Of a DNA stretch of 39,515 nt, positions 16,666 through 26,406 are shown one piece after another. The DNA comes from Mesostigma viride (Eukaryota; Streptophyta; Mesostigmatophyceae; Mesostigmatales; Mesostigmataceae), in NCBI GenBank assembly GCA_009746045.1, contig RPFO01001116.1:1-39515 (forward strand). Reading direction: 5' to 3'. Within the stretch, counting starts at the first letter, position 1. Every line of letters starts with the position of its first letter. The notes under the pieces are model-generated. The model was not told the DNA's origin and made no database searches. It was given only the letters and a program-made list of their open reading frames with translations. The translations under genes and the position numbers were made by a program.

Positions 16666-16834
16666 TCGGCCTAATTTTCTTTTGCAGTACTCGTCGACAT
16701 TTTTGTCGAATTTTCGGCGGCAATTCGCGGGGGCGGCAGCGACACCGGCGCAGGCGGCAGTGGCGACACAAAAATTTTGTACATAATTTTCTGCTGCTTT
16801 GCTAAGGTGTTCTTTGAATAGCTTGTAGTGCAGG

Positions 16835-17932
16835 ATGGCTGAGGGACGCCGTAGCAAGGGCCCAGCCAGTGGGAATAATAATGGGGGTGCTGGTAGTGGA
16901 ACCGCTCACGTAGATGACGTGGGGCTTACCGGAGAGATTACCAACCTTCCTCACAATAATAATAATGCACAAGCTGTTCATGGCTTTGATCTCACCACAC
17001 AGGGTCTTTTAATTGTCAATCAGCTGCAGCCTGTAACCTCAGACTCCAAGCCTAAGCAGGCTGAAGAGTTTGTGGAAGGATTGGAAGGGTTCCCTAGCTT
17101 GTACGGTGGTACAAATTACTATCAAATCTGGATAGGAAGTAGCACTTTTGGCAAGTGTACTGACCAGATTAAGGACCTGACCAGGGAGTGCAAGAAGGCC
17201 AATAAGGCCTGGGCACTGTATGTAGCTGAGCTGAAGGAGCTGCTGGAAGACCAACGCAAGAAGGTCGGCATACATTGGCAAGATAAATACCAGGGGTGGG
17301 AGGTCAAGGGAGACCTGATCCAGAACTTCCTTAACTATTGTAAAATGGTTGAGGAGGGCAGGGCTCATGGCTTTAATGTTGCTGATAACATAGCCCTGAC
17401 CAACTGGCTCAAGGTTTCTGGGCTGGACAAGGCTACACGTGGCTCCTTAAAGGTCATGTGTGCCCCACACTCAACCCTCAAGGCCTACAAGGTCATAATC
17501 AAACAAGCACTCGAGGCAGAGGAGCTGTTTGAGGGTGGAGTGCCAGCAGTGAAGGCTACCCATGCAGGTGGGCGTGCCCAGGGGGGTTCCAGAGCGTCTG
17601 AGGCTGACAGAAGCCAAGGAGGGCGTGGGGGCAACCGTAACAAGCGGAAGGCTAGTCGTTCACCCGACCCTGACAGGCAATCACATGCCAAGTCGGTGTT
17701 CAGGAGGGTGGGTGGCAAGCCCAAGCAGGGTAACGCGTCTGACAACGGGGGCAGTGGCCAGGGCAAGTCAAAGATACAATGCTACCTGTGCAAGGGGTGG
17801 GGGCACATCAAGAAAGAGTGTCCAAGCTTCAAGAAGTCCCAGGGCCAGGGCAACAACAAGAAGAACAACAACAAGTCCCAGGCAGGCCAGCCTTCAAAGG
17901 GCAGTCAGCAAGAAGACAATAAGGAGCAGTGA
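16835..17932 (+). CDS. Element C Gag with CCHC zinc knuckle
   Basis: This is an intact 365-codon frame from ATG 16835 (MAEGRRSKGPASGNN). A low-complexity N-terminus is followed by a helical capsid-like region (about residues 75-225, for example KAWALYVAELKELLEDQ). A basic Gly/Arg/Lys-rich linker leads to the knuckle CYLCKGWGHIKKEC (17780-17821) and a Lys/Asn/Gln-rich tail. C-x2-C-x4-H-x4-C is the standard nucleocapsid knuckle, which binds element RNA during packaging. It resembles the Gag of element D. It ends with TGA, and pol lies downstream in another reading frame, so Pol is either separately started or recoded. It is undamaged, unlike gag of D. Confidence 0.85.
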   Translation: MAEGRRSKGPASGNNNGGAGSGTAHVDDVGLTGEITNLPHNNNNAQAVHGFDLTTQGLLIVNQLQPVTSDSKPKQAEEFVEGLEGFPSLYGGTNYYQIWIGSSTFGKCTDQIKDLTRECKKANKAWALYVAELKELLEDQRKKVGIHWQDKYQGWEVKGDLIQNFLNYCKMVEEGRAHGFNVADNIALTNWLKVSGLDKATRGSLKVMCAPHSTLKAYKVIIKQALEAEELFEGGVPAVKATHAGGRAQGGSRASEADRSQGGRGGNRNKRKASRSPDPDRQSHAKSVFRRVGGKPKQGNASDNGGSGQGKSKIQCYLCKGWGHIKKECPSFKKSQGQGNNKKNNNKSQAGQPSKGSQQEDNKEQ

Positions 17933-18201
17933 CTGTCTGAGGCAACCCCTACACACCTTAATTCACCCAGGGGGGAGGCCAGGTGCTCCAATGCAGATTT
18001 TATATCTGGGCAACAAGAGGGTGATCTCCAGGTTCAGGGTGGCCCCAGGTCACCTGGAGAGGTACAGGTTCCTATGAAGACGTCCTTGACAGCTGGTACA
18101 GCTGTAAGAATGTCTGACCCCATGCATCCTCGTGCTGGGCACGAGGGTGGACCTCTCATTTTGAGAGAAACCAATGTACAATGTCCATGTTCCCAAGAAA
18201 A
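17933..18201 (+). pseudogene. Start of the pol region of element C (low-complexity lead)
   Basis: After the gag stop, one frame stays open from about 17934 through RGEARCSNADFISGQQEGDL and MKTSLTAGTAVRMSDPMHP to the border of insertion G. It corresponds in position to the 110-residue low-complexity start of pol in D. No enzyme motif is seen. Confidence 0.5.
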
Positions 18202-19915
18202 GTCCTTATTTTAGGACCAGTTTGAATTAAAAAATATATGTGCAAAGATCAAATTTTGACCCTGGCATTTTTACCACTGACAGATAACACACTTTTTGAA
18301 TTTTGGACAAAAACCTGGGTTCAAATAATTACATTTAGTGCCTGAATGGACCCTGGCCCATGGCAGGCCTCAAACCGCGAATTTGGTCAAAATGAGAATT
18401 TAGGACCAATAGGACCAATTAGTGTCAACGCATGACCATGCTATCCACACGGTCCCTTGAGCATCTTACAAGCGCTAGGGGACCCTACGAGGCCTTGGGA
18501 TGGCGGGGCAGCGTATAACAAGGCCATACCCTGCTGTGGCTGCCTCTATATATACGCGTGCTTAACGGTGTCACAGATGGTGCAGGTAATGCAATATACG
18601 GTTGCATGGTTGCTGAGGTTGCCCGGCTTGAACATGGCCCACCCCTTGCGGTAAACTTTCTCTAAGCATATGCCAAACCTTCTTTGACATCACGGACATG
18701 CTGGCCACCACCCAGCGATGAAAAAACATTGCATTTGCATTGCAACTAACACATGAATGCAGCCAAATCAAGTTACAGAGCAACGTTGTGCTAACATGCA
18801 ACGCTTTGTGAGCGAATTCAGGGTGCATGTAACACGTAAACCATATTGTATATACTGTCTGAGAACACCCTGAACGACTGCAGGCCATAGGACCATGGTT
18901 TATAACTAACACATGAGTAAAACTGTTCTTACGCATGTGTGTTTTAGCTGCAGCGGACGACGAAGATAGAGACGTAAAAAATTGTATGACGTAAACCAAC
19001 TATGTGTGACAGTTATGTGCACAGAGAGCGTCCCCTCTTTTTAGGCATAGCTTACTGACTCAAAACACCACGACAGCGTTGCCAGTTACACTCATGATCT
19101 AGGGCACCCCGGCACGTACCTGCTACTTACGTCGCCTCATTCAGATGGTTGCAAAAAAGTCGCTGAAATCCGCAGCGAGGTCAGCTTTCCGAGAGCTGAG
19201 CGCACCAAAGCTGGCCAACCGGTTCAAAAATGATATAAACCACGCTTGTGCTGCGTTCTAGGTCCAAGAAATACCGAAAGTGAAGACCTACAAGGTGCGC
19301 TCGCTGCCCAGCCTGAACGTCCCTAAAACATGGTCGACAATGGAAATCGGGCAAGAATATCACGGCCCAGGCGCTCCCATGTCAAATACTCCGTTTATAA
19401 ACTCCATACTATAATCAAAATCGTCCACAAAAATTTCCTGGCTCGATTCGCACCACCATTGCTAATACACTAACATGTTTGTGCCAAAATCGACCCTCCG
19501 CGAGCAGGCGATCTGCGACCCATTTGTGTTGTGCCGCTGTGCTACAGCGCTACACATAAAAACTTGCGCAGAAAATTTCACAGCCTTTAAGCATAACTAA
19601 CGACCTTTCGTTTTTGCTACTGGGCGCCCGAAATGATAAACGCACGTGAAAACGCCGGCCACGATTGTCAGGTCGCCATATCCACCTCAGATCATTCCCG
19701 CACCCACTTTTTCGCTCCAAAATCGGTTATATTTTTGGTCGAGGTACCTACTTTCCCGCCATTATACCCGGTACCCGGGTACGGAATCCGGGTACCATGT
19801 GCCGGTACCACGGGTCGGGTACATCATGCCGGGTACGGTCCACATGGGGTACGGTCCATTTAGTGACCCCCCCCCCGGTACCTCGGTTATAGTAAATTGG
19901 TCCTTAATTTAGGAC
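18202..19915. mobile_element. Element G: TIR element between gag and pol of C, no transposase seen
   Basis: GTCCTTATTTTAGGACCAGT (18202-18221) resembles in inverted form AATTGGTCCTTAATTTAGGAC-type sequence at 19895-19915. More copies of TAGGACCA lie at about 18402-18420. The 1.7 kb between has no long convincing frame. It interrupts the region between Gag and integrase, which in D is short. No target duplication is clear. The right end adjoins a perfect palindrome (19899-19935), so the true end could be at 19935. Confidence 0.5.
19743..19886. repeat. GGTAC-rich degenerate repeat cluster
   Basis: About ten copies of GGTACC, GGGTACGG or GTACC with spacing of about 10-20 bases lie near the right end of G, ending in a C run (19867-19876). 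Confidence 0.8.
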
Positions 19916-19935
19916 TTTGTCCTAAATTAAGGACC
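19899..19935. repeat. Perfect palindrome with 17-bp arms and 3-base loop
   Basis: GGTCCTTAATTTAGGAC is followed by TTT and its exact reverse complement. It sits at the right edge of element G. Confidence 0.95.
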
Positions 19936-19948
19936 GTGGGAGGCTTAA

Positions 19949-21624
19949 CAACAACTACAGAGGGGTGTGAAGGCCTCTGGTGGTATGCATGTGGTCCCTG
20001 CTGGCGGTCCAGGTGTTGGGCATGAGCAGGGTGACTCAGGCTCTGAGTCAGAACAGGATGGAAGTCAGCATGGTGATGCTGGACAACCTGACAGCACAGT
20101 CCTGACTGTGCCAGGGACTGCTTCCTCTGTGTACCAGGAGTTGGGTGCCCGAATCCACAACATGTTTGGGCATGCCACTTCTCTGTCAAACAACTTTGCC
20201 TTCCGTATGGGCAGGGCACCCCTTCTCAAGGCGTGTCAGCAAGCTGCCTCACGGTGTAAGTGCCAGTTGTCCTCCAACAAGCCCAGGAAATCACATGCCA
20301 AAGCTCTACCTCAGAGCATTGGTGATCTGCAGTGTGATATCCAACACATCAGGGGCATGCAACTGTTGGTGTGCGTGGACAGGTACACGAAATACAAGGT
20401 GCTAGAGCATTTACCTTCTATGAAGAACAGGTACTTGCTGGCTGCCCTGCAGAATGTAAGAGCCAAGTTTCCTACCACAAGGATCCAGGTGGACATGCAG
20501 TTTCAGCATCTCAAGGGTGATCCTACCCTTCCTGAGTTGCTGGTTACACCTAGGGAGGCTCATGGGCAGCAGGGTGCTATCGAGAGGGCAATCCAGGAGG
20601 TCAAGAAATTGATCATCTCTGAAGACTGGGTACCCTTGTCTGCACCTGCACTTGTCAGGAATGCATGGCTGAGGAACGTGGAGCAGCAGCTGAACAGCAG
20701 GGTTAACTTCTACTATGATGGAGTCGCTGTCAGCCCAATGGGTCTATATCATGGCCTGTGCCCACCACATGTGCTGGAGGGCTGGAAACATGCTGCACAT
20801 GTCACCTTTGCCAAGCTGAGGGAGAAGGACCGGGGTTGGAAGATGCTGGAGCCACAAGTGGGTCAGAAGGTCCTAGCTTGGAAGGAACCTAGCCTTTATG
20901 GCAAACGTGGTAGCTGGAGTCCTGGGGTGGTTACCCAGGTTGATGAAGCTAGCCACGCATGCTTGGTCAGCATGGAGGACGAACCAAAGCATGTGCACCG
21001 GCTGAGTTGGTCATATGTCAAGCCTAACCTGATGAATGAGGGCAGTCAGGCACAAGGCTCACAGGATCTGCAGGATTTTCAGGTCCCAGGTGACATCACT
21101 GACGCGACGACCACATCTGTTGCAGGGGAATCTGTCAGCCCTGGCCAGGTTGCAGAGGTACTTGTTGAACAGGCTGCAAGGTCAACAGCTGGGGAGTCAA
21201 CTGTCAAGCCCAAGGCACTAACCAAGCCCAGGGGGACAAGTTTGGCTGGATTGATTGGGGCTCTACAAAGGGCCAAGAAGCAGCCCAAGGTAGCCAAGCT
21301 CAGGTGGCATGGCAATCTGGGGCTGGACACTGCCTTAGAGGTAGACACTAATTCTCAGGTTTCCATCATTGGGACCAGGGCTGCAGCAGGGTACAGCATG
21401 TCTGAACCCAGCTATCAGTTTGTGTCTGACTTCAGTGGCGGGGTACACGTGAAGGTACTGGGTGAGGTATTCATTCCTATCCTTGGACAGGACACTGCTT
21501 TTTGTGTCTTGGAGGGCTATCAAGGACCTGCTCTTCTGGGGCAGAATTTCCTATGCCAGGATGGGGTAGTGATCACGTCCTCTCTCCTGACTAAGGAAGG
21601 GGCTGGTCAGGTCCCACTGATTAA
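19949..21624 (+). pseudogene. Element C Pol, part 1: integrase and protease-like domain
   Basis: The frame opens after a TAA at 19946. Integrase: zinc ligands ARIHNMFGHATSL and CQQAASRCKCQ, and acidic residues in LQCDIQHIRG, RIQVDMQFQ and GAIERAIQEVK (about 30 residues between the last two), then an SH3-like tail ending LSWSYVKPN. The protease-like domain starts ALEVDTNSQVSIIG (Asp codon at 21344) and ends PALLGQNFL, as in element D. Both thus have D-T-N in the catalytic loop. Integrase would join the cDNA to host DNA. The frame is broken at TTAA (21621-21624) by element F. The first ATG in frame is after GTG at 19967, so the N-terminus is not defined here because G lies just upstream. Confidence 0.85.
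21621..21624 (+). repeat. TTAA target duplication of element F, left copy
   Basis: TTAA flanks F here and at 23510-23513. Removing F and one copy leaves pol of C in frame (VPLINFRTTHL). Confidence 0.85.
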
Positions 21625-21727
21625 GGGGACGTGGCGCGCCGAATATTTTCCGCGCCAAAAAATTCGCGGTACCGTCCGTACGGTGTATAATGTGTGCCCG
21701 GACCGCTCAACCCTCGCGGAAGTGGCC

Positions 21728-21859
21728 ATGGCGGCATGCCTTTATGCAATATTAATCGATATGGCACGTAAACAGCTAGAAAAAATGCTTGAATTTCGCA
21801 GAAGATTAGTTGATGACCTCATTTCGAGGCGGAAAGTTTACGGTTTGCAATATCGCTAA
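21728..21859 (+). CDS. Short hypothetical ORF in element F
   Basis: 43 codons from ATG 21728 to TAA. It is a hydrophobic then basic helix (FRRRLVDDLISRRKVYGLQ). It is in the same frame as pol of C by chance. It could be the first exon of a spliced transposase or simply open by chance. There is no domain match. Confidence 0.25.
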   Translation: MAACLYAILIDMARKQLEKMLEFRRRLVDDLISRRKVYGLQYR

Positions 21860-23509
21860 TTTCTCGAACGGCTACGGGCGCGGGGGTCCAGGATATAATT
21901 TCTCTTGCGGATCATGAAATTTAATGCAGGTTTACGGCAGCTATTGTGAGGCAACGTAGGCTCTAAAGAGCGATTATGAAGCTAACTTAATGGTGTTGTC
22001 GAGTTTGTGCCGAAGCTTCCCGGTTTCTTTTACATTTCCGGCATTCAAGGTAAGAACCTACGCAGGCCTGCGCATGTCGCCTTCGACGTATTCACGGAAG
22101 GCGCACCTTCCTTGTTCGCCTGATCAATGGATGATGTCTTTTATTGTTCGAGCTTGCGTGCCAGTTTACGCATGAAACATGTCCACGCAGGCAGGTGCAT
22201 TAACGTCGGCCTTTCGCCTTTTTTTCGGGCAGTTTCCCTGCAGGAAGCGCTCCATTTCTTTCGGTTGCATCGTCAGATTCCTAGCTATTTCGTACAATTT
22301 CGTGTAGTTTGTGGCTGGCATGCTAAGTGCGCCGAGGTCAAGTTGTTGGTAATGTGTTGACATTTGTTTTCCATAATCCTTTGGACGTGAGCTTGCTCAG
22401 ACGCTTTGTTATGTGCCGGATCTGACACGCCTGTTTTAGAACGACATCCGGCATGTGCCTAGAGGCTAACAAGCTGGCATCAGCTTCTTAGCAAATTGCC
22501 CTATTGGAAAGGAAGGTGAGAGTGGTTCTTTTGCTGGCCATACTGCATGAGTGGCATTGCATTAGATAGGTGTTTCCATTGCTTTCCTTGAGCTATAACC
22601 ATTAAGACTTCCCTGCTATGTGTGCAGCAAGGCAAGCTGGGTAGGATGTGAATGCTTGGCAGACAACATGTATGATTTGCTGCCAAGTTTGCAGGCTGCA
22701 GTTGCCTCTATTGCTTGGTCTGTCTTTCTAAGGTTTTTACACGTATACTTGCTGAGTTCTTGGCATAAATTTACATGGTAACCTTGGGCTGAGCTTAGTG
22801 TATGCTCTCTTGGTGCGTGTATGCCTAGCGATGGTGTTGCTATGCGCACGCTGGCAAGGCTGGCCATGCTGAGGGCAGGGGAGGGCAGATGAGGTGCCTA
22901 GCCTTTTCTTATGTTGTGTGATCGAGTTGGGCATGTTTTTTGGCCTCTTGGATGGAAAACATGATGTCTAGGTGGCCTTATACACAGAAAAACCTCATTT
23001 AGCGTATGTTCAGGTTTTAGCACGCAAAACCTTATAACTTGAGCTAGACTTGTCGGAATGACCTGGGACTTGGACCACTGCTGTCCCCCTGTTAGCCGGA
23101 TTTTCGCTTGATTTTGTGGCCTTATCTGAAGTGTTTATGATATGTTTATTCCCAATGTCCGGTAAAAAAAGACCTGTTTTGCGGGAAAATTAATAACTGT
23201 TCAAGGTTTTGCCATTTCCATGATGTAAATAGCTCAGCAAGCTACACACTCAGGGAACTACAAATGGTTGATTTTTGGTTGCCAACAAATGTGTGCATTG
23301 GCTGGGGCATACCCAGCCCTAATTAGCGTCTTTTTCTATTTATAGCGCAATATTGGCGTGTACTTGGGGGTAGTACCCCCAACAAGTGCATGGACAACTC
23401 ACAAGAGATGTTATTTAGTGCCCGCAATCATATTTCAGCATTGTGCAAATGAATTTCAAGTGTTATTACCATAGTTCAATTTTTAAGGGTTTTGGGGTGC
23501 CACCTCCCC
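21860..23509. other. Interior of F, no gene seen
   Basis: About 1.65 kb with no frame carrying recognisable motifs on either strand. A few possible splice-like sites (AAG|GTAAGAACC near 22049) exist without supported exons. Confidence 0.6.
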
Positions 23510-23682
23510 TTAATTTCAGGACCACTCACCTATCACGTGCAGTAACCAGGTCGGTTAAGCGTGTGCAAGTGTGCCAGGGGCAGGAGCCCTTGGTTGATGA
23601 CCTCATACTGCCAGCTGCTAGTCATCCAAGCAGTTTGGGCATTGGTCCTCACTCACTTGCTGGACACAGCCCTATCAACTAC
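23510..23682 (+). pseudogene. Element C Pol, part 2: linker between protease-like domain and RT
   Basis: A 57-codon open stretch continues pol: NFRTTHLSRAVTRSV, then LVDDLILPAAS and LAGHSPINY. It matches the D segment that ends IAGHSPISWHQL. It is broken at ACTAC (23678-23682) by element E. Confidence 0.8.
23678..23682 (+). repeat. Target-site duplication of element E, left copy (ACTAC)
   Basis: Recurs at 26402-26406 immediately after the right LTR. Confidence 0.85.
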
Positions 23683-24298
23683 TGTCAGGAATATGCCCCA
23701 ATATGCCTGACAAGTCTAGCACTTACTAATCTAGATAAAGTTCGGGTAGTCCGTAGTTAAGTCAGAACAACCTACAACGCCAGTATGACTGCGTAGAGCT
23801 CATGTTTGGCTACAACTTTGCCACTAGAATCACCTTGATCTGAGCTCTAGGTAGAAAGTTATGAGTCTTTTCATATATATGTGCCTGGTCACTATACGGC
23901 ACTGTAGTACAATCCATGTCGTGTCATGTGGCGCATGGCCCATATAGGACAGGCGCCAATAATTCAATTCGTGGCACCTGGACCGTCAGCTAGGCGTACC
24001 TAATTCTGTCTGCCATGGTACAACCATGATTTGCCAGCAGGCAGCATCTAGCACTGGTTAAGTGTTGCCTAGCTGTCATGTTAAGTTAATTATGTTGTGG
24101 TCCTGCCGACCAGCCATATAGGTGGTGGCTGGGCTACACGCTAGACATCTTTTCTGACCACCACTATTCTAGAAAATGGCACCTTTCAGCCATGGTGGTT
24201 GACAAAAATATTTCCATCATGACAAAGTCGTAAATGAGGTCATCATTATTAATGTAATATCAACAACCTCCCATGGTCACAGCCTGACATTTTTGACA
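23683..24298. repeat. Element E left LTR
   Basis: 616 bp. Its first 30 bases form a near-perfect hairpin: TGTCAGGAATAT against ATATGCCTGACA. Confidence 0.95.
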
Positions 24299-24312
24299 TG
24301 GCATCGGAATGA
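24299..24312 (+). promoter_or_regulatory. Element E primer-binding site
   Basis: TGGCATCGGAATGA begins directly after the left LTR. TGG fits a tRNA CCA end. It is different from the sites of B, C and D. Confidence 0.6.
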
Positions 24313-25094
24313 GGGGGGTTGTGATCTTTCCAAATCGGGCAAATTTTTGCCTGGGCAGCATTTCGGCAAGAACTTTCGGAATTCTAATCCGTTGGTGCCA
24401 CTCAACATGTCCACGGAATCAGCATCAAATTGCGCATCTATTGAACCAAGTCCGGCGTCATTCCGTGGAGTATTGCGTCGGCTACGAATTTTCTTGCGGC
24501 AGGCCCTGTTTGCTCCGAATTTCGACCTTAAACGACCTCTTGCATGAGCTTCACTAAACATTCAGATTTCTACATTGTCGGCACTTGGGCGCAGCGGTTC
24601 ACGCTTTATTTTATTACCCTGGGTGACTACCGGTTGCCAGCCGTGACCAGCCTTGCAAAGCCCAAGACCCCTTTGTTCTTCTGAGAATACAACGAGCTTG
24701 ATGGCGCCTATATAAAGCGACCACAAATGTTTTAAACGGTGGGCCACCTTCCAGGCGACATGGGGTTTCTTTTTCCTAGTTCCAGCCAAGCATTATTCAG
24801 ATTTTTTGCCAGTCGCCATGGTTTGGAAGCACCATCGTACATGAGCAGCTATGCACGGACCACTACAACGGCATCAACTACAATGCTCCATCCCACGTCG
24901 GTGCGGGGAAATCTTGCAGCATCCACCTGGTTCTCCTCTCGCACCCTTGGCTTTTCTTCAATGGGAAACAGCTCGTTTAAATGCCGCTCGCCAGCCGCAG
25001 CAGCCGTCATTAGTTAAGTGGCCAGTGACAGCCAACTGCCGCACGCAGCCGTAGTGCAGTACCCAGCACGCGCCATACAGCATGATAGGATATA

Positions 25095-25395
25095 GTAGCA
25101 GCAGTCAGCCACACACCACAGCCTGACTCGCTTGTGGTAGTTGTTGCAACCAGCTGCAGATACCTACCAGCACCCCATCAGCATGGCAGCACACAGTCGC
25201 AGCAGCCAGCAACACACAGCAGCCTGATCAGCTCTTAGTAGTAGTTGCAGCCAGCTGCACGTACCTGCCAGCCAAATCGCCACTTCAGACCAGCATCAAT
25301 GCCACCAGCCAGCAGTACGCAGCCGTCTAGTCAGCGGTTAGTAGTCACTGCAGCTAGGTGCCTGTAGCTGCTCACACCCACTGCGGTCGTCGCCA
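25095..25395. repeat. Degenerate tandem repeat, about 105-bp unit, 3 copies
   Basis: Units share CAGCAG(T/C)CAGCCA, then TAGT..TTGCA.CCAGCTGCA and TACCTRCCAGC. They are clearly related but diverged. Confidence 0.6.
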
Positions 25396-25785
25396 GCTCC
25401 TGATAAATGATTCCAGAGCGACTCCTGCCATTACCAGCTTTTACGTCCACGATTTCTGCTGATTATTACTCCAAGGGGGGCACCCTTCCAGGGGCATCTA
25501 CACACGGGGCCGAGCTGGATCCAGTCCTTGTTTTTTTTTTTTTCCCAGTATTTCTACGTGACCTGGGGCACCCTGTTCTTCACCTGGCGCACTCCCAGGG
25601 CCACTTGGGGGCCATGTGACCCTTAGCTCCAACTGTTACTCTTGCCTATTTCTCCTTTCAGCATGACCGGGTTAGCCGTGTAAGGGGGGGAGAGCTTGGG
25701 TTTCTTTGTACCCGACTACCCTCACTATCCATGTGTTACTTGCCAGGGGGGGTGAGCTTGTATACGGCATTTGGTGCAAGGGGCA

Positions 25786-26401
25786 TGTCAGGAATATGCC
25801 CCAATATGCCTGACAAGTCTAGCACTTACTAATCTAGATAAAGTTCGGGTAGTCCGTAGTTAAGTCAGAACAACCTACAACGCCAGTATGACTGCGTAGA
25901 GCTCATGTTTGGCTACAACTTTGCCACTAGAATCACCTTGATCTGAGCTCTAGGTAGAAAGTTATGAGTCTTTTCATATATATGTGCCTGGTCACTATAC
26001 GGCACTGTAGTACAATCCATGTCGTGTCATGTGGCGCATGGCCCATATAGGACAGGCGCCAATAATTCAATTCGTGGCACCTGGACCGTCAGCTAGGCGT
26101 ACCTAATTCTGTCTGCCATGGTACAACCATGATTTGCCAGCAGGCAGCATCTAGCACTGGTTAAGTGTTGCCTAGCTGTCATGTTAAGTTAATTATGTTG
26201 TGGTCCTGCCGACCAGCCATATAGGTGGTGGCTGGGCTACACGCTAGACATCTTTTCTGACCACCACTATTCTAGAAAATGGCACCTTTCAGCCATGGTG
26301 GTTGACAAAAATATTTCCATCATGACAAAGTCGTAAATGAGGTCATCATTATTAATGTAATATCAACAACCTCCCATGGTCACAGCCTGACATTTTTGAC
26401 A
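25786..26401. repeat. Element E right LTR
   Basis: 616 bp. I found no difference from 23683-24298. Confidence 0.95.
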
Positions 26402-26406
26402 ACTAC
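26402..26406 (+). repeat. Target-site duplication of element E, right copy (ACTAC)
   Basis: Matches 23678-23682. Confidence 0.85.

Larger units (their letters stand above)
21625..23509. mobile_element. Element F: TIR DNA transposon with TTAA target site
   Basis: The left end GGGGACGTGGCGCGCC and the inverted right end GGGGAGGTGGCACC differ at two of 14 positions, with TTAA on both sides. TTAA targets are known for piggyBac and some other superfamilies, but the G-rich tip is not the usual piggyBac CCC tip. The interior has no recognisable transposase. One short frame (21728-21859, 43 codons, MAACLYAILIDMARKQLEKM) has an Arg/Lys-rich helix that could be a first exon. The rest of the 1.9 kb is mostly A+T-rich noncoding. 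Probably non-autonomous. Confidence 0.8.
24299..25785. other. Element E interior, noncoding
   Basis: No gag or pol motif is found on either strand. It holds a TATA-like CCTATATAAAGCG near 24707-24719, a CAGC-rich degenerate repeat (25095-25395), and a T run at 25530-25541. Open frames of up to 94 codons show no domain and probably arise by chance. Confidence 0.75.
23683..26401. mobile_element. Element E: non-autonomous LTR retrotransposon (2.7 kb)
   Basis: Two 616-bp LTRs look identical by eye and have canonical ends TGTCAGG...TTTGACA. ACTAC flanks the element. A TGG-type primer site follows the left LTR and a short purine-rich tract (GCAAGGGGCA) precedes the right LTR. The 1.49-kb interior has no gag or pol, so it must have moved with proteins from another element. 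The identical LTRs make it the youngest insertion in the window. It interrupts pol of C. Confidence 0.92.

Noticed and set aside
18170-19950. Target duplication for G
   Set aside because: No matching direct repeat at either of two possible right ends, so the borders stay uncertain.
24299-25785. Open frames in E as gag or pol remnants
   Set aside because: No zinc knuckle, protease, RT or integrase motifs on either strand; low-complexity content.
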